A stretch of 5,816 nt of DNA from an uncultured Caulobacteraceae bacterium (GTDB taxonomy: Bacteria; Pseudomonadota; Alphaproteobacteria; Caulobacterales; Caulobacteraceae): positions 1 through 5,816 of the forward strand of contig CALEOQ010000324.1 of the NCBI GenBank assembly GCA_937910255.1. Direction: 5' to 3'. Each line of letters starts with the position of its first letter. Positions within the stretch are counted from its first letter, which is position 1. This document shows, piece by piece, positions 4,650 through 5,816 of the stretch. The notes below the pieces were generated by a model. The model ran no database searches. It saw nothing but the letters and a program-made list of their open reading frames with translations, and was not told the DNA's origin. The position numbers and the translations under genes are program-made.

Positions 4650-5816
4650 TCACGTGACCGGGAAGCCCTTGTCGCGCAGGTAGGCGCCCACGTCCGGATC
4701 GCGGCCGCGGAAGGCGCGGTAGGCCTGCGCCTGGTCCACCGTGTCGCCCACCGAGAGAATGTGGTCGACCATGCGCTTGGCCACGCCCTCGTCATACATG
4801 CCGCCCGGCGATTCCTCGAAGGCCTCGGTGGCGTCCTGCGACAGCACCTCGGCCCACAGATAGGAATAGTAGCCGGCCGAATAGCCGTCGGAGGCGAAGA
4901 CGTGGGCGAACTGCGGCGTGCGGTGGCGCATGGGCAGTTCGGCGGGCATGCCGAGCTTGGCCAGCTCCTCTCGCTCGAAGGCGTCGGGGTCGATGTCGGC
5001 GCCGCCGGCCAGGTGCAGCTTCATGTCGATGAGCGCCGAGGACAGGTACTCGGTCACCTCGAAGCCCTGGCGGAAGGTCGAGGCCTGCTCGATCTTCTCG
5101 GCCAGCGCCTGCGGCATGGGCTCGCCGGTCTCGTGGTGCAGGGCGAACCGGCTCAGCACCTCACGGGTCGGCAGCCAGGCCTCGTTCACCTGGCTCGGGA
5201 ACTCCACATAGTCCCGCGGCACGCTGGTGCCCGACAGGCTGGGATAGGTCACGTTGGACAGGAGGCCGTGGATGGCGTGGCCGAACTCGTGGAACAGGGT
5301 GGTGGCGTCGTCCCAGGAGATCAGCACCGGCTGGCCGGGCGCGCCCTTCACGAAGTTCGAATTGTTGGAGACGATCGGGGTGACCGGCCCGTCCAGCTTC
5401 TGCTGGCTGCGATAGGCGTTCATCCAGGCGCCGGAACGCTTGCCGGCCCGGGCGTAGGGGTCGAGGTAGAAGAGGCCCAGATGAGCGCCGTTGCGCTTCA
5501 CCTCCCAGACGCGCACGTCCGGGTGCTGGGTCGGCACATTGGTTACCGGCGTGAAGCTCATGCCGTAGGTTTCGCCGGCGGCCCAGAACATGCCCTCGCG
5601 GATCTTGTCGAGCTGCAGATAGGCCTTCACCTCGTTCATATCGAGGTCGTAGCGGTCGGCGCGGACCTTCTCGGCGTAGTAGCGATAGTCCCAGGGCTCG
5701 ATCTTGACCCCGCCCTTCTCGGCGTCGGCGACCGCCCGCATCTCCGCCCCCTCCCCCGCCTCCCCCGCCACCGCCCCCCGCCCCACCCCCCCCCCGCCGC
5801 ACACGCGCCGCGCGTC
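4650..5816 (-). CDS. M3-family zinc metallopeptidase (Dcp/oligopeptidase A type), 5'-truncated
   Basis: The frame is open to the right edge, so the gene is partial; about 364 credible residues remain of a protein usually near 700. Residue numbers here count from the GTG at 5804, which is not a real start. The zinc site is complete: HEFGH at 172-176 and the third ligand Glu201 in YVEFPSQ. The substrate-binding segment HVFASDGYSAGYYSYLWAEVL (301-321, 21 residues) has His301, Tyr308 and Tyr315. The C-terminus RGRDPDVGAYLRDKGFPVT looks natural. Enzymes of this family cut short peptides and dipeptides; the bacterial Dcp type may be cytoplasmic or periplasmic, and the missing N-terminus prevents a choice. 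Sequence left of about 5744 resembles the family (IEPWDYRYYAEKVR at 35-48), while the ~20 residues encoded beyond it are Gly-rich and artificial-looking. Confidence 0.9.
   Translation of the reverse strand, partial: DARRVCGGGGVGRGAVAGEAGEGAEMRAVADAEKGGVKIEPWDYRYYAEKVRADRYDLDMNEVKAYLQLDKIREGMFWAAGETYGMSFTPVTNVPTQHPDVRVWEVKRNGAHLGLFYLDPYARAGKRSGAWMNAYRSQQKLDGPVTPIVSNNSNFVKGAPGQPVLISWDDATTLFHEFGHAIHGLLSNVTYPSLSGTSVPRDYVEFPSQVNEAWLPTREVLSRFALHHETGEPMPQALAEKIEQASTFRQGFEVTEYLSSALIDMKLHLAGGADIDPDAFEREELAKLGMPAELPMRHRTPQFAHVFASDGYSAGYYSYLWAEVLSQDATEAFEESPGGMYDEGVAKRMVDHILSVGDTVDQAQAYRAFRGRDPDVGAYLRDKGFPVT
5745..5816. other. C-rich low-complexity contig end, probably artefact
   Basis: The sequence is almost only C with scattered G, T and A, including a run of ten C at 5786-5795. 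On the minus strand it would encode a Gly-rich stretch unlike any M3 peptidase, beginning exactly where family similarity stops. I take it as low-quality or misassembled sequence at the contig end rather than a natural N-terminal extension. Confidence 0.7.

Noticed and set aside
5802..5804. GTG at 5804 as the true start of the M3 peptidase
   Set aside because: It lies in the artefact-like C-rich tail, and half of the family's normal length is missing; the gene is simply truncated.
1..5816. tRNA, rRNA, riboswitch, toxin-antitoxin or defence genes
   Set aside because: Looked for on both strands by eye; no recognisable sequence or fold was found.

Overview
The window is about 5.8 kb of very GC-rich DNA. 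Both ends look artificial, and it is probably one short assembled contig. Codon use, the fatty-acyl-CoA gene set, GTG and ATGA starts, Caulobacter-like promoter boxes and the type of palindromic repeat all suggest an alphaproteobacterium. Caulobacteraceae (Caulobacter, Phenylobacterium or Brevundimonas type) is my best guess, but no marker gene proves it.

Layout, left to right. Bases 1-114 are not genomic: 51-114 is an error-bearing Illumina P7/TruSeq indexed adapter. Next, on the minus strand, are a P-loop adenylate-kinase-like NTPase (113-664) and, upstream of it with a 4-bp gap, a class III CoA-transferase (669-1892). A 94-bp intergenic region carries divergent start signals. On the plus strand follow an acyl-CoA dehydrogenase (1987-3153) and a crotonase-superfamily protein (3150-3929), joined by an ATGA stop/start overlap. 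From 3991 to 4550 lies a non-coding array of four 148-bp units, each built from two stem-loops. Beyond it, on the minus strand, are a 34-codon 3' remnant of a cyclophilin-type peptidyl-prolyl isomerase (4545-4649) and the catalytic C-terminal half of an M3-family zinc metallopeptidase (4650 to the right edge). The last ~70 bases are C-rich low-complexity sequence that is probably artefactual.

How the genes fit together. The CoA-transferase, acyl-CoA dehydrogenase and crotonase form a divergent acyl-CoA catabolism cluster: activation by CoA transfer, alpha,beta-dehydrogenation, then hydration, isomerisation or hydrolysis. Family content recalls caiA/caiB/caiD, but the substrate cannot be read from sequence. 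The crotonase lacks both canonical catalytic glutamates, and the dehydrogenase has Asp where MCAD has its catalytic Glu, so the chemistry may not be textbook beta-oxidation. The peptidase and isomerase remnant belong to a separate, convergent neighbourhood.

The strongest unexplained signal is the repeat array. It has an exact 148-bp period, hairpins with mutually complementary loops, and a fourth copy whose stem is changed by three compensatory pair substitutions around an unchanged loop. I see no defence island, CRISPR, transposase, tRNA or rRNA.
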